Shown here: piece by piece, positions 1 to 9,291 of the stretch
Numbering within the stretch: position 1 is the stretch's first letter
How the letters are laid out: each line of letters begins with the position of its first letter
Assembly (NCBI RefSeq): GCF_003609635.1
Contig: NZ_MCIA01000008.1
Span: 62,001-126,000, forward strand
DNA: 64,000 bases
Origin: Lacrimispora algidixylanolytica
GTDB lineage: Bacteria > Bacillota > Clostridia > Lachnospirales > Lachnospiraceae
Direction: 5' to 3'
Position numbers and translations under genes: made by a program
Notes under the pieces: generated by a model
What the model saw: the letters and a program-made list of their open reading frames with translations, nothing else
Told to the model about the DNA's origin: nothing
Databases searched by the model: none

Positions 1-141
1 AAGCTTTTCCACGGTGTGATCTGTTGATCCAGTATCGGTTACAATTACCTCATCTGCTTCCGATACCGCATCCATCCAGCGGTCCACAAACTGTTCCTCA
101 TTTTTACTAATGGCGTAAACGCATATCTTATACTGATTCAC
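1..141 (-). CDS. Glycosyltransferase, family 2-like, N-terminal fragment
   Basis: Partial gene running off the left edge; 47 codons are visible. The start is a GTG at 141, with AAGGAG eight bases upstream. The visible protein begins with a strand-helix unit (YKICVYAISKNEEQFVDRW) and then EADEVIVTDTGSTDHT. This matches the nucleotide-sugar binding start of GT-A fold, family 2 glycosyltransferases (KNE...DTGSxDxT). Such proteins move a sugar from a nucleotide donor to an acceptor such as a glycan or peptide. The acceptor cannot be judged from the fragment. Confidence 0.7.
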   Translation of the reverse strand, partial: MNQYKICVYAISKNEEQFVDRWMDAVSEADEVIVTDTGSTDHTVEKL

Positions 142-280
142 TTTACCAACTCCTTCTGGGGATCTATACCTACGTTCTATTATACGTATCTAATTTCCTC
201 CAGATAACCGGATTCCTACCCCATTTTATTTGCTAAATTCAATATATGCGGTTCGGACTTGTACCGTGAGCGGGCACAAA

Positions 281-811
281 TCAAAGACTTGCTTCTACTC
301 CGTAGACGATATGATAGATTTCTTTCTTATATGGGAAAAACTTTTCCTTCGTAAAAGGTGTTCCATAGCTCATGATCATGAGTCTAAGAGGGTTGTCTTC
401 TGGCTTAAGAGGCATCTGTTGGTAGTAAAAAGGATTTAAATGAAACCCAAGTCTTTGGTAGAAGCCAGCCCTGCGCTCTGTTATGGGATCGTCTTTCGTT
501 ACTGGTTCTATTTCAAGAAACACAGGTTTTGCAGTTTCTTTTAAAACCTCCTCTACAAGCTGCTTACCAAGTCCTTTTCCTCTTGATTTTTCTAAAGTCG
601 CTAGATGTTCTAAAAATACACAACTAGGGAGTTCCCAATATCCTAAAAAGGCCAAAACCTCTCCTTGTTCTTCTACGATTCGAACCTGGTAGACAGGACT
701 ATCAAACACTTCTTCTTGTCCTTTCCTAGTGCGACGCTCAATGGCTGGAAAAGCTTCTTCATAGACTTTGTATATTTCCTCAAAACGGGATTTCGGGTGT
801 TCTAAAAGCAT
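281..811 (-). CDS. GNAT-family N-acetyltransferase
   Basis: 176-residue acetyltransferase of the GNAT fold. The acetyl-CoA binding motif A is visible as SRGKGLGKQLVEEVL, followed by a C-terminal FYQRLGFH segment typical of motif B. The reading frame opens at 829, but AGGAG lies between that ATG and a second ATG at 811 with eight bases of spacing, so 811 is the likely start. The substrate is unknown. The gene stands alone, downstream of the terminator of the 5'-nucleotidase gene and pointing the same way. Confidence 0.75.
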   Translation of the reverse strand: MLLEHPKSRFEEIYKVYEEAFPAIERRTRKGQEEVFDSPVYQVRIVEEQGEVLAFLGYWELPSCVFLEHLATLEKSRGKGLGKQLVEEVLKETAKPVFLEIEPVTKDDPITERRAGFYQRLGFHLNPFYYQQMPLKPEDNPLRLMIMSYGTPFTKEKFFPYKKEIYHIVYGVEASL

Positions 812-877
812 AATTTTATCTCCTAACATTTACAATCTGCTTACCAGTGTATCATCCCCCATAGAAAGAAACAACGA

Positions 878-914
878 TAAAAGCCTGCTCCAGTCAGACC
901 AGAACAAGCTTTTA
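878..914 (-). terminator. Hairpin terminator after the 5'-nucleotidase gene
   Basis: A long stem begins taaaagc and closes gctttta, with G-U pairs allowed, about 12-13 base pairs around a loop near 891-901. It lies just past the stop codon of the 922-2751 gene. It can also block upstream-directed transcription because both outer arms are A/T-rich. Confidence 0.7.
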
Positions 915-921
915 TAGTTGT

Positions 922-2751
922 TTACTTTATGGAAATTCTTCCCTGACCGAGAGGATTTGCGTAATCATTCCCTACATTGCCACCTAGCTGATTGCGGATA
1001 TAGGAAGATAATAAATCAACATCAGTGATTACTTCATCCCGAATAATTTTACTGCCCTTAAACATGGTCAAACCATCACCGCCTGATTTTAGCATGTAAT
1101 TATGAGAAGCTACGGTATAGGTTTTATTTATATCAAGTGTGGTACCGCCTACCTTAATATCAGAAACCCGATAAGCTCCATTCACCTTAATAAAGTTTCC
1201 TTTTTCATCTACCTGGACATTGGTGGAAACCTTTGAATCGATGGTATATGTGAGTCCGGATACCTGAAGGAAGCCACCACTTTCCTTTGGATAGTTCTTT
1301 GAAGCCATTTCAAGGGCATCTTTAATCTGCTGTCCTTTCACTTCTGCTACACACCCCATATTTCCAAAGGGGAACACAGTAAGGGTGTCATTGTATGTGA
1401 TATTACCGGCCTTTATGTTAGCTCTGACTCCGCCTCCATTAGACAGGCCGATGTCAGCTCCGAGAACGAAACGGTATGAATCCGCACAAAGATCTCCAAG
1501 ATTGGTTTCTCCACTTCTGACCGCACGATTTCCTGTTGCTGGATCGTTAACGGTCAATTCTGTATCGGTGTGTCCGATGACAGTTTTTAGAGTTTCGTTG
1601 TATTGGGATTGAATTGCTTTTATGTAACGATCGGTATCGTAATCAATGGCTTTGCCATCGGCTGTTACGGAACTCTTTGCCGGGATTACAAGCTGGGAGC
1701 CTACGGTTAAAACATTAGGGTCCTTGATAGCACTTCGGTTGGAATCATAGATTTCACGGTAACGATGATAAGAGCCTAATTCCTTCTTTGCGATTCGGCT
1801 TAAGGTATCTCCCTTTTTAACGGTATAAGTGCTTGCTACAACTCCTTCTGGAACCTTAGTGACCATCTCACCAGTTATGGTCCCATCAGTCTTAATCGTA
1901 AGCTTACCAATATTTTTAAGCTTGGTTCCTGTCTGGTTAAGAAGTACATCTTTACCGTCTTTGTTCTTCACGTACTTATTGTATACTTCATGAGAATGAC
2001 CATCGATGACTGCGTTAATACCTGTGGTGTTTTTAATGACACGATCAGAGGTCCACTGATCGGTGGTTCCGTTCTCTCCAAGGTGACCAACTAATACAAC
2101 GATTTCTGCGCCTTCTGCTTTTGCCTGATCGACGGAAGTCTGAATTTGGGTGTATAATTTTTTGCCACTTTCATCTTCGCAAAAACCATAGATGTAGGTT
2201 CCGTTTCCATCCTGGAAATAGGTTGGAGTGGACTTAGTAAAGCTTTCCGGTGTAGTCGCTCCTACAAATGCAACCTTTGTATCGCCATAGGTAAACATTT
2301 TATAAGGGGCAAATACAGCAGAACCTGTCCGAAGATCCATAAAATTGCTGGAGTAGTAGCCGCAGTTTAACTTTCCTGCCAGCTCTAAAAAACGGGGCAT
2401 TCCATAATCAAATTCATGGTTACCTGGGACGGCGAAATCATAACCGACTTTATTCATAATGTCAATTATATAACCCCCGTCTGAGAGTGTGCCAATTGGT
2501 GCACCTTGAATGGCATCTCCCCCGTCTACCAGCGTCACATAAGGGGTTTGGGCTAACATCTCTTTTTTATAGAGAGCAAGTCCTGCATAACCAATGTTTT
2601 CATCAACTCCGCAGTGGACATCGTTGGTGTAGAGAACCACAATATCCTTGTCCGCAGCCCATGAAGTGATGGATATACCAGTAGTAAGGGAAAGAACCAT
2701 GAGAAGTGCCATACAAAGTGACAGAAACCTTTTTCTTATACTTCCTTTCAT
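922..2751 (-). CDS. Secreted 5'-nucleotidase/2',3'-cyclic phosphodiesterase with internal LysM domain
   Basis: 609-residue exported metallophosphoesterase. Residues 1-33 form a signal peptide (KRF, hydrophobic core, SWA-AD). The metal-binding motifs are in order: TNDVHCG, GDAIQG, GNHEFD, VGHLGE and DGHSHE, roughly residues 36-290. A LysM module (YTVKKGDTLSRIAKK ... VGSQLVIPA) occupies about residues 308-360. The UshA-type C-terminal 5'-nucleotidase domain follows from about 385 to the end. Such enzymes release nucleosides and phosphate from extracellular nucleotides. LysM would hold it on peptidoglycan; there is no LPXTG anchor. The unusual point is that LysM sits between the two catalytic halves rather than at an end. 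Single-gene unit, with a terminator behind it. Confidence 0.88.
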   Translation of the reverse strand: MKGSIRKRFLSLCMALLMVLSLTTGISITSWAADKDIVVLYTNDVHCGVDENIGYAGLALYKKEMLAQTPYVTLVDGGDAIQGAPIGTLSDGGYIIDIMNKVGYDFAVPGNHEFDYGMPRFLELAGKLNCGYYSSNFMDLRTGSAVFAPYKMFTYGDTKVAFVGATTPESFTKSTPTYFQDGNGTYIYGFCEDESGKKLYTQIQTSVDQAKAEGAEIVVLVGHLGENGTTDQWTSDRVIKNTTGINAVIDGHSHEVYNKYVKNKDGKDVLLNQTGTKLKNIGKLTIKTDGTITGEMVTKVPEGVVASTYTVKKGDTLSRIAKKELGSYHRYREIYDSNRSAIKDPNVLTVGSQLVIPAKSSVTADGKAIDYDTDRYIKAIQSQYNETLKTVIGHTDTELTVNDPATGNRAVRSGETNLGDLCADSYRFVLGADIGLSNGGGVRANIKAGNITYNDTLTVFPFGNMGCVAEVKGQQIKDALEMASKNYPKESGGFLQVSGLTYTIDSKVSTNVQVDEKGNFIKVNGAYRVSDIKVGGTTLDINKTYTVASHNYMLKSGGDGLTMFKGSKIIRDEVITDVDLLSSYIRNQLGGNVGNDYANPLGQGRISIK

Positions 2752-2890
2752 TGCTTAAATCCTCCTTTGGGAACGCTTATTTTCCCTTATTATACCAGAT
2801 TCATGTAAAGATAAGATATAATTTTCTTCAAATTTTTCTTTTTTCTGATCGTCCAAATATTTTTATTTCTAAGCCTATTATTTCAAGTAA

Positions 2891-2938
2891 AAAAAGTGTT
2901 CTCTGCGCTTTAAATTGGTTCCGCAGAGAACACTTTTT
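2891..2938 (-). terminator. Intrinsic terminator of the relA-hisS-aspS block
   Basis: Perfect 17-bp stem AAAAAGTGTTCTCTGCG and its complement around a 14-base loop, immediately after the aspS stop. T-runs flank it on both strands, so it also insulates the nucleotidase promoter region. Confidence 0.92.
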
Positions 2939-2947
2939 GTCTATTTC

Positions 2948-4738
2948 TTATTCACTATCTTTACTAATTCCAATTCTCAATTCTTCAAGCTGTTTTGAAT
3001 CTACTGGAGCTGGTGCCTCTGACATAAGGCAAGAAGCATCCTTCACCTTCGGGAACGCAATGACATCACGAATGCTGTCCGCCCCAACAATTAACATAAT
3101 CACACGATCCAGCCCGTAAGCCAAACCTGCGTGAGGAGGAACTCCAAATTTAAAAGCATCTAACAAAAAGCCAAACTGCTCCTGCGCCTGCTCTTTACTA
3201 AAGCCAAGAATCTCAAGCATCTTAGACTGGATATCACCTTGATGGATACGGACAGAACCGCCACCAATCTCAGTACCATTTAATACAATGTCGTATGCCT
3301 TTGCACGAACGGCACCTGGATTGGTGTCGATCATCGCCCAATCCTCATCCATTGGCATGGTAAATGGGTGATGCATAGCAGTGTAACGACCTTGTTCCTC
3401 AGAATACTCTAAGAGTGGGAATTCCGTTACCCATAAGAACTTAAACTCATTCTTTTTCAGGAGATCAAGCTGTCTTGCTAGTTCAAGTCTTAAGTTTCCT
3501 AACACGTCAAACACAACTTTGTCTTTGTCCGCTGCAAATAAGAGAAGATCTCCTGGTTTTCCGCCCAATGCTTCTGCCAGGATATGAAGTTCTTCCTCTG
3601 TCATAAATTTAGAAAAGGAACATTTATAGGTTCCATCTTCATTGATTGCCAGATAAGCAAGTCCTTTGGCTCCAAAGCCTTTGGCATATTCTACGAGGGC
3701 ATCAATTTTCTTACGAGGCATAGCTCCCTGACCTTCGGCATTGATTGCACGTACTGATCCGCCCATTTCTAACGCACCCTTAAATACAACAAATTCAGTA
3801 TCCTTAACTAATTCAGATACATCATTCAGCTCCATTCCAAAACGCATGTCTGGCTTGTCGGAACCAAAACGGTCCATAGCTTCTCTCCAGGTCAATCGTT
3901 CAATTGGAAGAGGAAGGTCGCAATTGCAGATTTCCTTAAATATCTTTTTCAGCAGTCTTTCATTGACATTTAATACATCATCAACATCAACAAAGGAGAG
4001 CTCCATATCGATCTGGGTAAATTCTGGCTGTCTGTCTGCTCTTAGATCTTCATCACGGTAACATCTAGCTAGCTGGAAGTAACGGTCATAACCAGAGCAC
4101 ATCAAAAGCTGCTTATACAACTGGGGAGATTGAGGAAGTGCATAAAAAGAACCAGGGTGAACACGGCTTGGTACCAAATAATCTCTGGCGCCTTCGGGTG
4201 TACTTTTAATCATGGTAGGTGTCTCGATCTCTAAAAATCCCTCTTCTGCAAGAAATGCTCTTGCAAGAGTCGCCACCTGGCTTCTGATCATCATATTTTT
4301 TTGAATGTCTGGTCTTCTAAGATCCAAATAACGATATTTTAATCTCAATTCTTCTTTAGTCTTGCTATTCTCTTCAATAGGGAATGGCGGAGTCTCGGAT
4401 TCAGAGAGGATTCGCAAGTCCCTTGCGCGCACTTCAATGGCACCAGTGGCCAGATTTTCATTAACACCGCCAGCCCGGCTTTCAACCACGCCGGTAATTG
4501 CAACAACAAATTCACTTCTTAATCGCTCCGCTTTTGAAAAGCTTTCTGCTCCGCATTCGCTTTCTTCAAAAATGATCTGCAAAAGTCCGGAACGATCTCT
4601 TAAATCTACAAAGATGATCCCTCCCTTATTTCTGCTTTTCTGAACCCAACCCATAACAGTCACTTCTTTGCCCGCATCTGCTGTGGTAACCTCTGTACAT
4701 CTATGGGATCTTTTTAATCCCAACATTGACTCTGCCAT
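2948..4738 (-). CDS. aspS: Aspartyl-tRNA synthetase
   Basis: 596-residue class II aminoacyl-tRNA synthetase that charges tRNA-Asp. It has an N-terminal OB-fold anticodon domain (about 18-110), motif 1 (EIETPTMIKSTPEGARD), motif 2 (FQLARCYRDEDLRADRQPEF) and motif 3 (GLAYGLDRVIMLI), with the bacterial GAD insertion between them. Length is normal for bacterial AspRS. The ATG is preceded by AGGAGG at good spacing. It is the last gene of the hemZ-hisS-aspS string, 19 bases after hisS, and is followed by a strong terminator. The hisS-aspS pairing is common in Firmicutes. Confidence 0.97.
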   Translation of the reverse strand: MAESMLGLKRSHRCTEVTTADAGKEVTVMGWVQKSRNKGGIIFVDLRDRSGLLQIIFEESECGAESFSKAERLRSEFVVAITGVVESRAGGVNENLATGAIEVRARDLRILSESETPPFPIEENSKTKEELRLKYRYLDLRRPDIQKNMMIRSQVATLARAFLAEEGFLEIETPTMIKSTPEGARDYLVPSRVHPGSFYALPQSPQLYKQLLMCSGYDRYFQLARCYRDEDLRADRQPEFTQIDMELSFVDVDDVLNVNERLLKKIFKEICNCDLPLPIERLTWREAMDRFGSDKPDMRFGMELNDVSELVKDTEFVVFKGALEMGGSVRAINAEGQGAMPRKKIDALVEYAKGFGAKGLAYLAINEDGTYKCSFSKFMTEEELHILAEALGGKPGDLLLFAADKDKVVFDVLGNLRLELARQLDLLKKNEFKFLWVTEFPLLEYSEEQGRYTAMHHPFTMPMDEDWAMIDTNPGAVRAKAYDIVLNGTEIGGGSVRIHQGDIQSKMLEILGFSKEQAQEQFGFLLDAFKFGVPPHAGLAYGLDRVIMLIVGADSIRDVIAFPKVKDASCLMSEAPAPVDSKQLEELRIGISKDSE

Positions 4739-4757
4739 AATTTCCTCCTGAATAAAT

Positions 4758-6017
4758 TTATTTCATATTATCTTTATAAAATTCTTTAAACTGGGTATAG
4801 CCTTCTTTTAAAAGACCATCCTTCTGGAATTTTTTATTCTTGTTCATCTGAGAGACTAATACAGTCACGCCCTTCGCCCGTTCTTCCATGGCTTCCTTCA
4901 TAACCTGATTGGTCAATTCATCACTGACACCCTTTTCCAACAGAAATGCTGTCTTTTCCTGACTGCCTGGAACGGTAAAGCCTTCCTCCATTAAAATGGT
5001 GACGATACGTTCAAAACCAATGGAAAAACCACATGCTGGAGTATCCATTCCGGTAAATTTCCCAATCATCTTATCGTAGCGTCCGCCGCCACCCACTGAT
5101 CCTGGGAAACCCTCTACCTGAATCTCAAATATGGTTCCAGTATAGTAAGACATTCCTCTTACTAACGTGGGATCAAACTGAATGGAAAACTGACTGGTCG
5201 CAATTCCAGTCACACTGTCAATGATCGCAGCCAGGTTCTCTGCCTGATCATCTTCCAAAGAGCCTTTTAAGGTTTCACCAAGGCTTCTAACCCCAGAAGC
5301 ATCCGGAGTAGTTGACTCAAAGAGGGATAAGTATTTCTTAACTTTATCTTCCTCATAGCCAGCTTCAATCAGTTCTTTTTCCACGCCATCCATGCCGATC
5401 TTGTCCATCTTATCCAGTATAATAAATACCTGGTCATAAGAATCCTCAGAAAAGCCGCAAAAAGCCGCCATTCCTTTTAAGATGTTTCTGTCATTGATTC
5501 TAACCGTATATCCTTTAAAGCCGATCTTTCCTAAGAGTGTGGTGGTAGCCAAAATCAAATCGATTTCTGCCAGCCTGCTGCCGTCTCCAAGGATATCGAT
5601 ATCACACTGAACGAACTGTCTGAATCGTCCTCTTTGAGGGCGGTCTGCTCTCCAAACACTTCCCATCTGAAGGGATTTAAATGGAGAGGGCAAAGAAGCG
5701 GCATGATTGGAATAATATCTACATAAAGGAACGGTTAAATCATAACGAAGTCCGCTGTCAGTCAAATCAATTTCTTCTTTGGCTTCCTCTATATTTAACT
5801 TTTCTCCACGCTTCATAATCTTAAAAATCAACTTTTCATTGTCACCGCCCTGTTTGCTGGACAGATTTTCTATATGCTCCACGCAGGGAGTTTCAATGGA
5901 ATGAAAGCCAAAGCCACCGTAAGTTTCACGTATCTGGTTCGTTACGTATTCACGCACCTGCATTTCTGCGGGCAGAATATCCTTCATTCCGGTAACCGGT
6001 TTCTTTTTCAATGCCAT
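4758..6017 (-). CDS. hisS: Histidyl-tRNA synthetase
   Basis: 419-residue class II synthetase charging tRNA-His. Motif 2 is RADRPQRGRFRQFVQCD. The histidine-specific signature is LVRGMSYYTGTIFEI, and GGGGRYD and CGFSIGFERI follow. The frame opens at a GTG at 6026, but that GTG overlaps the GGAG ribosome site; the ATG at 6017 lies eight bases after GGAG and gives the usual MALKKKP start. It sits between hemZ and aspS, all on one strand. Confidence 0.96.
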   Translation of the reverse strand: MALKKKPVTGMKDILPAEMQVREYVTNQIRETYGGFGFHSIETPCVEHIENLSSKQGGDNEKLIFKIMKRGEKLNIEEAKEEIDLTDSGLRYDLTVPLCRYYSNHAASLPSPFKSLQMGSVWRADRPQRGRFRQFVQCDIDILGDGSRLAEIDLILATTTLLGKIGFKGYTVRINDRNILKGMAAFCGFSEDSYDQVFIILDKMDKIGMDGVEKELIEAGYEEDKVKKYLSLFESTTPDASGVRSLGETLKGSLEDDQAENLAAIIDSVTGIATSQFSIQFDPTLVRGMSYYTGTIFEIQVEGFPGSVGGGGRYDKMIGKFTGMDTPACGFSIGFERIVTILMEEGFTVPGSQEKTAFLLEKGVSDELTNQVMKEAMEERAKGVTVLVSQMNKNKKFQKDGLLKEGYTQFKEFYKDNMK

Positions 6018-6070
6018 CTCATTCACTCCGTTTTTCTTAATTTAATGATGATTCCTGCTTTTATTTTAAA

Positions 6071-7525
6071 TTACATTTCTAAATTTGCAAGCATTTTTTC
6101 TTTTCTTTCTATCATTTCGTCGATTCGATTGATATACAGGTCCACGTCTTTGACATTTTCCACACGTTCCAGGCGGTTTTCTTTGTGAAATACCACCTTA
6201 GTGCTAGTTCCGGCTCCAAGAGCGATTATGGTCTGCTTTTCTTCCATAATCAGAATGTTGTAGATGCATGCCTTCCCAGGTAGAGAGTATCCTACATTTT
6301 CAAAATTCCCCGCCATGTTTTTCTGACGATATAAGTAATATGGCTCTTGACCCATCTTCCTTGCATACTCTGCAGTTAGATCAATCATCTCCTGGGTGTT
6401 TACCATTTTCAAATCACCGTACTTGTCCTTAAACATGTTAAGACGAGCCGCACGCTTGATTGCCAAGGAATGAACGGTGATGCTGTCCGGGGATAGTGCC
6501 TTTATCTCTTCCATGGTATTTCTCACATCTTCTATGTCTTCTTCCGGCAAACCGATGATGAGATCCATGTTAATGTTATCAAATCCCAGTGACCTAGCAA
6601 GGGAAAACTGTTCCTTAACCATGTCCACCGTATGCCTTCTGCCAATGATAGCAAGCGTCTCCTGCTTCATGGTCTGAGGATTAATAGAGATTCTAGTCAC
6701 TCCATGAGATTTTAATATCTTTAGCTTGTCCTCTGTGATGCTGTCGGGCCTTCCTGCCTCTACGGTAAATTCTTTTACCGTACTAAAATCAAAGGTATCA
6801 TACAGTCTTTGAATCAGCACATCCAGATGGTGTGCGGATAGAGAGGTAGGAGTTCCGCCTCCGATGTATACAGTATCCAGGGTTCTCCCTTTCATCCGTT
6901 TGGAAGTATATTCCATTTCCCGAAACAACGCATCTAAATACAGATCCATACGTTTTTCCCACTGGGAAATGGGATAAGACGTAAATGAACAGTAAAGACA
7001 GGTGGTTGGACAAAAAGGAATTCCAATATAGAGACTGTAACCACGTTCAAAGTCAATCTCTGAAAGAAGGCTGATCTCCCTGCTTGCAATCTCAACACTT
7101 AAATTGATTTTGGCATCACTTGCTAAGTAAGCTTTCTTCATATAGGCACTGACTTCGTCCTTAGAACGTCCCGCCAAAAGCTCTGTCATTGCAATCTTGG
7201 TTGGCCGAATACCCGTTAAGGTTCCCCAGGGAAGGGTTGCTTTTGTATGTTCCATTGACATCTTATAAAGCATGCGTTTGATCCGGTTCTTCGTCTCAAA
7301 CCGATCAGGGAAATGGACTTCAACGGAGTCTGTTAATTCCTCACCGCTTTCCATATCCCTGATGTTAAGTAAAAAGCTATTCTCTTCCGTCTTGCTTCGG
7401 ACCACAAGTCGGTAATCTTCCTCTGTCGTCTCCTGGTGGGAAAAGCTCTCCCCTGGATAAAAGGCCATTATTAATTCCCTGATATCCTGCTCAAAAGACT
7501 GGTCATCTAAAAATAATCCTATCAT
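6071..7525 (-). CDS. hemZ: HemZ-type radical SAM coproporphyrinogen dehydrogenase-like protein
   Basis: 484-residue radical SAM protein with the cluster motif CPTTCLYCSF (CX3CX2C) near residue 171 and the glycine-rich segment YIGGGTPTSL. The family includes oxygen-independent coproporphyrinogen III oxidase and HemW, a heme chaperone. The N-terminal ~160-residue extension and the position directly upstream of hisS fit the clostridial HemZ branch. Whether it oxidises coproporphyrinogen or handles heme cannot be told from sequence. It begins nine bases after the hydrolase gene and is probably co-transcribed with it. Confidence 0.85.
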   Translation of the reverse strand: MIGLFLDDQSFEQDIRELIMAFYPGESFSHQETTEEDYRLVVRSKTEENSFLLNIRDMESGEELTDSVEVHFPDRFETKNRIKRMLYKMSMEHTKATLPWGTLTGIRPTKIAMTELLAGRSKDEVSAYMKKAYLASDAKINLSVEIASREISLLSEIDFERGYSLYIGIPFCPTTCLYCSFTSYPISQWEKRMDLYLDALFREMEYTSKRMKGRTLDTVYIGGGTPTSLSAHHLDVLIQRLYDTFDFSTVKEFTVEAGRPDSITEDKLKILKSHGVTRISINPQTMKQETLAIIGRRHTVDMVKEQFSLARSLGFDNINMDLIIGLPEEDIEDVRNTMEEIKALSPDSITVHSLAIKRAARLNMFKDKYGDLKMVNTQEMIDLTAEYARKMGQEPYYLYRQKNMAGNFENVGYSLPGKACIYNILIMEEKQTIIALGAGTSTKVVFHKENRLERVENVKDVDLYINRIDEMIERKEKMLANLEM

Positions 7526-7533
7526 ATTTTTTC

Positions 7534-8178
7534 CTATTCTCTGTATAATGCCACTGGATTGTAAACCAATTCATGGCCGATGGTGGTCTTATCTCCATGC
7601 CCAGGATAAACAAGCGTATCTTCTGGTAGTACAAACAGCTTTTCTCTAATGGATCTGATTATAAGGGACTGATCTCCCATGGGAAAATCCGTTCTGCCAA
7701 GGGATTCTAAAAACAGAGTATCTCCGCTTATAAGAACCTCTTCATCCGCGATAAAGAAACAGATAGAACCTCTTGTGTGACCTGGTGTATGAATCACCTG
7801 AAAGGTAATTCCAGATAGGGTTATACTCTCCCCATCTTTTAAAAATACATCAGGTAAAAGGGTATACCCTCCTCCAAATCCACCAGATAAGTTAATGGAC
7901 GGATCCATCAACGTCATCTTCTCATGTTCGCCTGCGTAGATTTTTATATCCGGATACCAACGCTTTACCTCATCCACGCCAAGAATATGGTCAAAATGTC
8001 CATGAGTCAGAAAAATTGCTTTTGGCATTACACCAAGCTCCTTGCACTTTTCTACAAGATAACCACCCTGTGCACCAGGATCTACAATTATCGCCTCTTG
8101 AAGTGACTCTCGGTATAAAATATAGCAGTTTGTGCCAATCTGTCCTACTGGATATGTCTTTATTCTAAAATCACTCAT
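7534..8178 (-). CDS. Metallo-beta-lactamase-fold hydrolase (glyoxalase II-like)
   Basis: 214-residue single-domain hydrolase with the zinc motif THGHFDHILG, a later HTPGHTRGS, SGDTLF and a final YPGHGDKTT. These are the family's metal ligands in the usual order. Close relatives are the YcbL/hydroxyacylglutathione hydrolase-like proteins that sit between relA and hemZ in many Firmicutes. Substrate is probably a small thioester or ester, not proven. AAGGAG precedes the ATG. Confidence 0.88.
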   Translation of the reverse strand: MSDFRIKTYPVGQIGTNCYILYRESLQEAIIVDPGAQGGYLVEKCKELGVMPKAIFLTHGHFDHILGVDEVKRWYPDIKIYAGEHEKMTLMDPSINLSGGFGGGYTLLPDVFLKDGESITLSGITFQVIHTPGHTRGSICFFIADEEVLISGDTLFLESLGRTDFPMGDQSLIIRSIREKLFVLPEDTLVYPGHGDKTTIGHELVYNPVALYRE

Positions 8179-8217
8179 GTTCTCTCTCCTTACTAATCTT
8201 GTCTGTATGTATTTATT

Positions 8218-9240
8218 TTATAAGGAAAATACCGGAATGTCTGTGCCATATAAAAGCTTTGCGCCATAATGGTCTGCATATTCCGTCCAAAGCAGATTCT
8301 TTTCCTGTCTTGTAGTGATAAAGTAATCCGCAGATGCAAACAGGCTCCTTACATCCTCCGATGGAATGGAGTCCACGATTATGATGTCATCTCCCAAACC
8401 TTTATAATCCTTTAACATATCAAGTAACATCTCTTTGTGCCCTTGTTCCACCGACAAGGAAGAAAGATACAGAATCAACCTTGAATGATAACCGGTTTCT
8501 TTTAGTGCGATATACTCTTTTACTACCTTTTGCCAAACTGGGAAGGGTTCCTTGGCATCCATGATAAGAAGAAGGTTTTTCCTTGTATCTTTCTCATATG
8601 CAGGTACTACCTGATCCCAGGCCTCTCTTGCCTCTTTTTGGAATTTCTCTATAAAAAGTTCTACGGGCTGAAACAATTCCTCTTTCCGCTCCAAAAGTTT
8701 TGTCAAATCCCAATTCCACCAGGCAATTTCATTTAAGGCCGCTCGCTGTTCCTCTGGAAACCGGTATCCAATAATCTTAGCCGGATTCCCCGCCACAATG
8801 GCGTAGGAGGGAACGTCCTTTGTCACTACACTTTCCGCACCGATAATCGCACCGTTATGAATGGTGATACCACTAAGTAAGGTAACGCCGTGACCGACCC
8901 ATACATCGTTTTGAATGAGTACACTTCCCTTTCGTTTCAGCTTGCTGGGTCTGGTTTCTGAGATAAAAGACGGACTTCCCTGAAAAACGGATTTATAATC
9001 ATGGTTTAAATTAATCAGAAACGTAATCTTCTCTGCAAGAGCGGAGTACTTTCCAATCTGGATACAATGTACACCTTCCGCATAATTAAAATTAATTCCG
9101 GATTGAATCTCAGCACCTACAATGTAACTGTCTATATCTAACTGGAGCAGAGGAAACTGCAAATCTGTTCCTGGAACTGGCAGCGGACATACCGTCGCCT
9201 GTCTGATCGTAAATGGATTGTAATGAATACCTTGAATCAT
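8218..9240 (-). CDS. CatB-like hexapeptide acetyltransferase fused to a C-terminal domain
   Basis: 340 residues. The first ~175 form a left-handed beta-helix acetyltransferase of the CatB/streptogramin/xenobiotic type. Signs are GKYSALAE, LINLNHDYKSV with the catalytic-type His, NDVWVGHGVTLLSG, NGAIIGAESVVTKDVPSYAIVAGNPAKII and the closing WWNW. Residues ~205-340 are a separate alpha/beta domain (LLLIMDAK ... LILYLSS ... IIIVDSIPSEDV ... ADYFITTR) that resembles the nucleotide-binding half of GT4 glycosyltransferases. Acetyl-CoA-dependent O-acetylation is expected for the first part; the role of the second is unknown. GAAAGGAG precedes the ATG. It lies within the relA-hemZ string. Confidence 0.72.
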   Translation of the reverse strand: MIQGIHYNPFTIRQATVCPLPVPGTDLQFPLLQLDIDSYIVGAEIQSGINFNYAEGVHCIQIGKYSALAEKITFLINLNHDYKSVFQGSPSFISETRPSKLKRKGSVLIQNDVWVGHGVTLLSGITIHNGAIIGAESVVTKDVPSYAIVAGNPAKIIGYRFPEEQRAALNEIAWWNWDLTKLLERKEELFQPVELFIEKFQKEAREAWDQVVPAYEKDTRKNLLLIMDAKEPFPVWQKVVKEYIALKETGYHSRLILYLSSLSVEQGHKEMLLDMLKDYKGLGDDIIIVDSIPSEDVRSLFASADYFITTRQEKNLLWTEYADHYGAKLLYGTDIPVFSL

Positions 9241-9291
9241 AGGGATTCTCCTTTCGATCGTGAAACATCGGCTTAAAAAGAGAAAACTGCG

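Noticed and set aside
2706-3119. 137-codon plus-strand frame across the aspS terminator
   Set aside because: It runs through the perfect terminator hairpin and the end of aspS on the other strand; no ribosome site.
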